A stretch of 54,849 bases of DNA from Candidatus Zixiibacteriota bacterium (lineage in GTDB: Bacteria > Zixibacteria > MSB-5A5 > UBA10806). This document shows positions 53,603-54,849 of this stretch, in pieces (the first letter of the stretch is position 1; each line of letters starts with the position of its first letter). Location of the stretch: positions 1 to 54,849 of the forward strand of contig JAHEDG010000017.1 of NCBI GenBank assembly GCA_024641335.1, in the 5' to 3' direction. A program made the position numbers and the translations under genes. Below the pieces are notes generated by a model. The model worked only from the letters and a program-made list of their open reading frames with translations. It did no database searches and was not told the origin of the DNA.

Positions 53603-54016
53603 TCACCCGGGGCCGCAATGGGCGCAGGCCCTGATCCGCTCGGTAATTATATTGACATTAATATCGGCGTCGATAACTGTATCGGCTCCATCAAAACCGA
53701 TTTCGGCCAGGGCGCAGGATTTTCCGACGGAGCCTGGATCGATTCCGGCATAGACTCTCAGCGCGGCCTGTAAAGCGAACAGGTGCTTGAGGCCGAGGAA
53801 CTCTTCTATCTGATTATCCGGCTTGTTGTCTTCGCAGAATGTATGCTCGTCGAGAGAGATAATATGTTCGACCGAACTCCCGGCGAGATGGTCCTGAAGC
53901 ATCGATTCATAGCCGACCGCTCCACCGCAGGTTTTTTTGGAGAAGCGATATGATTTCAGCTTCTGATCCCTATCGAGGGTGATCTTAATTATTTCGGTGA
54001 TATCGGTACAGGGCAT
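53603..54016 (-). CDS. NifU/IscU-like protein
   Basis: This 137-residue protein resembles the N-terminal NifU/IscU scaffold in its pattern (LKSYRFSKKTCGGAVGYESML, EEFLGLKHLFALQAALRVYAG). Six cysteines are present, including an ending CAHCGPG, but their spacing differs from classical IscU. An iron-sulfur scaffold or carrier role is inferred. No other iron-sulfur assembly gene is adjacent. It could be a distinct family of unknown role. Confidence 0.6.
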   Translation of the reverse strand: MPCTDITEIIKITLDRDQKLKSYRFSKKTCGGAVGYESMLQDHLAGSSVEHIISLDEHTFCEDNKPDNQIEEFLGLKHLFALQAALRVYAGIDPGSVGKSCALAEIGFDGADTVIDADINVNIITERIRACAHCGPG

Positions 54017-54131
54017 CTACTAATAACCTCACAGAGGCCTGATCATGATCTGGCCGGTTGTCATTTTTACAATAATTATCAATTGAAGGCTCGGTGTCAA
54101 GGTATTCCAGCCGGAATCAGAATCGACGGAT

Positions 54132-54159
54132 AAAAAAAGGGCCGGTTTCAAACCGGCCC
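54132..54159 (-). terminator. Rho-independent terminator of the esterase gene
   Basis: GGGCCGGT (54139-54146) pairs with ACCGGCCC (54152-54159). The minus strand continues with seven T (54132-54138). It lies 25 bases after the esterase stop. Confidence 0.88.
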
Positions 54160-54183
54160 GGTGTAGATATCGATAGCGCGAAT

Positions 54184-54849
54184 TTATTGTGAGAAGACCC
54201 CGTCGTGGAATTTGGCTACATATCGCAGTCGTTCACCCACATAGGTAGTATGGTCGGCGGAGTAACGTCCCTCAAATCCGCTGTATATTTCGAACTGGTC
54301 GACCATGCTTCCGGCGACGCTGTAGAAAATCTGGGCATGAGCGTAAAGCCCCAGATCGTCTTCATCGCCGCAGTCGATATACAAAGCGGTGGAATCGAAA
54401 ACCCCTCCGTAACCTCCGGCAAACAAGGCCAGCACGTCGTTAGCCATCCAGAGATTCCAGACCGGCATGGCCAGATCGCCGTTAACATCAAACGGCAGAT
54501 CGACGTAACCGGTGTAGCCGGTCACGGCGAAGTAGTGGGCGTAGGATGTATCGGTATCGGCGGGATCGTGGGGGCTGAAGGCCGAGGCCATGGCGAACAT
54601 CATATTGGTCAGGCTTTTTCCGGTGCCCGGTCGAATGGAATAAAACGCGGCGGTGTCGCCCGGAGCGGCGCCGTTCTCCGCGAACACGTAAGGTAAAAGT
54701 TCGATCAGGCCGGCAAAAAGCGTATCCTGCGGGTAGGTACCCCAGAAGGTCAGCGGCCCGGACATGGAAGCGGCCGACCCGAAGACGTCGCTTCGGAGCA
54801 TGGCCAGCTTGACCGCTCCGTAGCCGCCCATCGAATGGCCGGCGATACC
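54184..54849 (-). CDS. Putative esterase, C-terminal part (cut by window edge)
   Basis: The frame is open to the right edge. The first residues seen are GIAGHSMGGYGAVKLA, with the nucleophile Ser of GHSMGG as in esterase D / antigen-85-type alpha/beta hydrolases. Later come an Asp region (CGDEDDLGLY) and a likely catalytic His in FEGRYSADHTTYVG. The last residues are aromatic-rich. The N-terminal part, with any signal peptide, lies outside the window. The substrate is unknown. Confidence 0.8.
   Translation of the reverse strand, partial: GIAGHSMGGYGAVKLAMLRSDVFGSAASMSGPLTFWGTYPQDTLFAGLIELLPYVFAENGAAPGDTAAFYSIRPGTGKSLTNMMFAMASAFSPHDPADTDTSYAHYFAVTGYTGYVDLPFDVNGDLAMPVWNLWMANDVLALFAGGYGGVFDSTALYIDCGDEDDLGLYAHAQIFYSVAGSMVDQFEIYSGFEGRYSADHTTYVGERLRYVAKFHDGVFSQ

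Overview
The window looks like chromosomal DNA of a Gram-negative bacterium of the FCB type, most likely a candidate phylum close to Zixibacteria. Four secreted proteins share a C-terminal sorting module around an NYPNPFN motif, as in the FCB group. There is also a TonB-dependent receptor, bactofilin next to an M23 peptidase, and a pyruvate phosphate dikinase. Base composition is mixed, with one clearly AT-rich island at about 21.7-23.8 kb. The phylum is an inference from these traits; no rRNA or tRNA gene was found.

Left part (1-10.3 kb): an outer-membrane porin-like protein cut by the window edge, CheW, a small unknown gene, a translationally coupled NarL-type response regulator and a 1217-residue multi-sensor kinase. 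Next come a TetR regulator coupled to a TonB-dependent receptor and a Bem46-like hydrolase.

Phosphate block (10.5-17.3 kb, minus strand): phoB-phoR-pstSCAB-phoU in one direction, with a tandem Pho-box-like site upstream of pstS. A Na/Pi cotransporter with a PhoU-like tail lies at 39-41 kb. Then come MscS, a methyltransferase pseudogene with an internal deletion, DedA, a DUF1003 protein, and the fluoride pair DUF190/CrcB.

Accessory island (21.65-23.88 kb): three AT-rich genes overlapping by 4 bp each (a TIGR04255-type protein, an unknown protein, a HEPN-type protein) lie between two copies of the 3' end of a moxR gene. A branched stem-loop with a T-tract lies just beyond the HEPN gene. The arrangement looks like a gene-end integration or allele-replacement event carrying a possible HEPN-based defence or toxin cassette. 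It is the most interesting locus in the window.

Origin-proximal housekeeping block (23.8-31.3 kb): moxR, a membrane protein, bactofilin, an M23 peptidase, parB, parA, rsmG and mnmG, with two parS sites and degenerate DnaA boxes.

Right part (31.5-54.8 kb): a secreted cupredoxin, an ATL-type alkyltransferase-like protein, DinB, Nudix, an M20 amidohydrolase, a bifunctional NAD(P)HX repair enzyme, gcvT, two tandem cysteine-rich paralogs, the Na/Pi transporter, a pyruvate phosphate dikinase with a histone-like basic tail, an AT-hook protein behind a structured leader, ArsC-like phosphatase, several secreted sorting-domain proteins, MiaB, a bacilliredoxin, a NifU-like protein and an esterase cut by the right edge. 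REP-like palindromes are scattered between genes.
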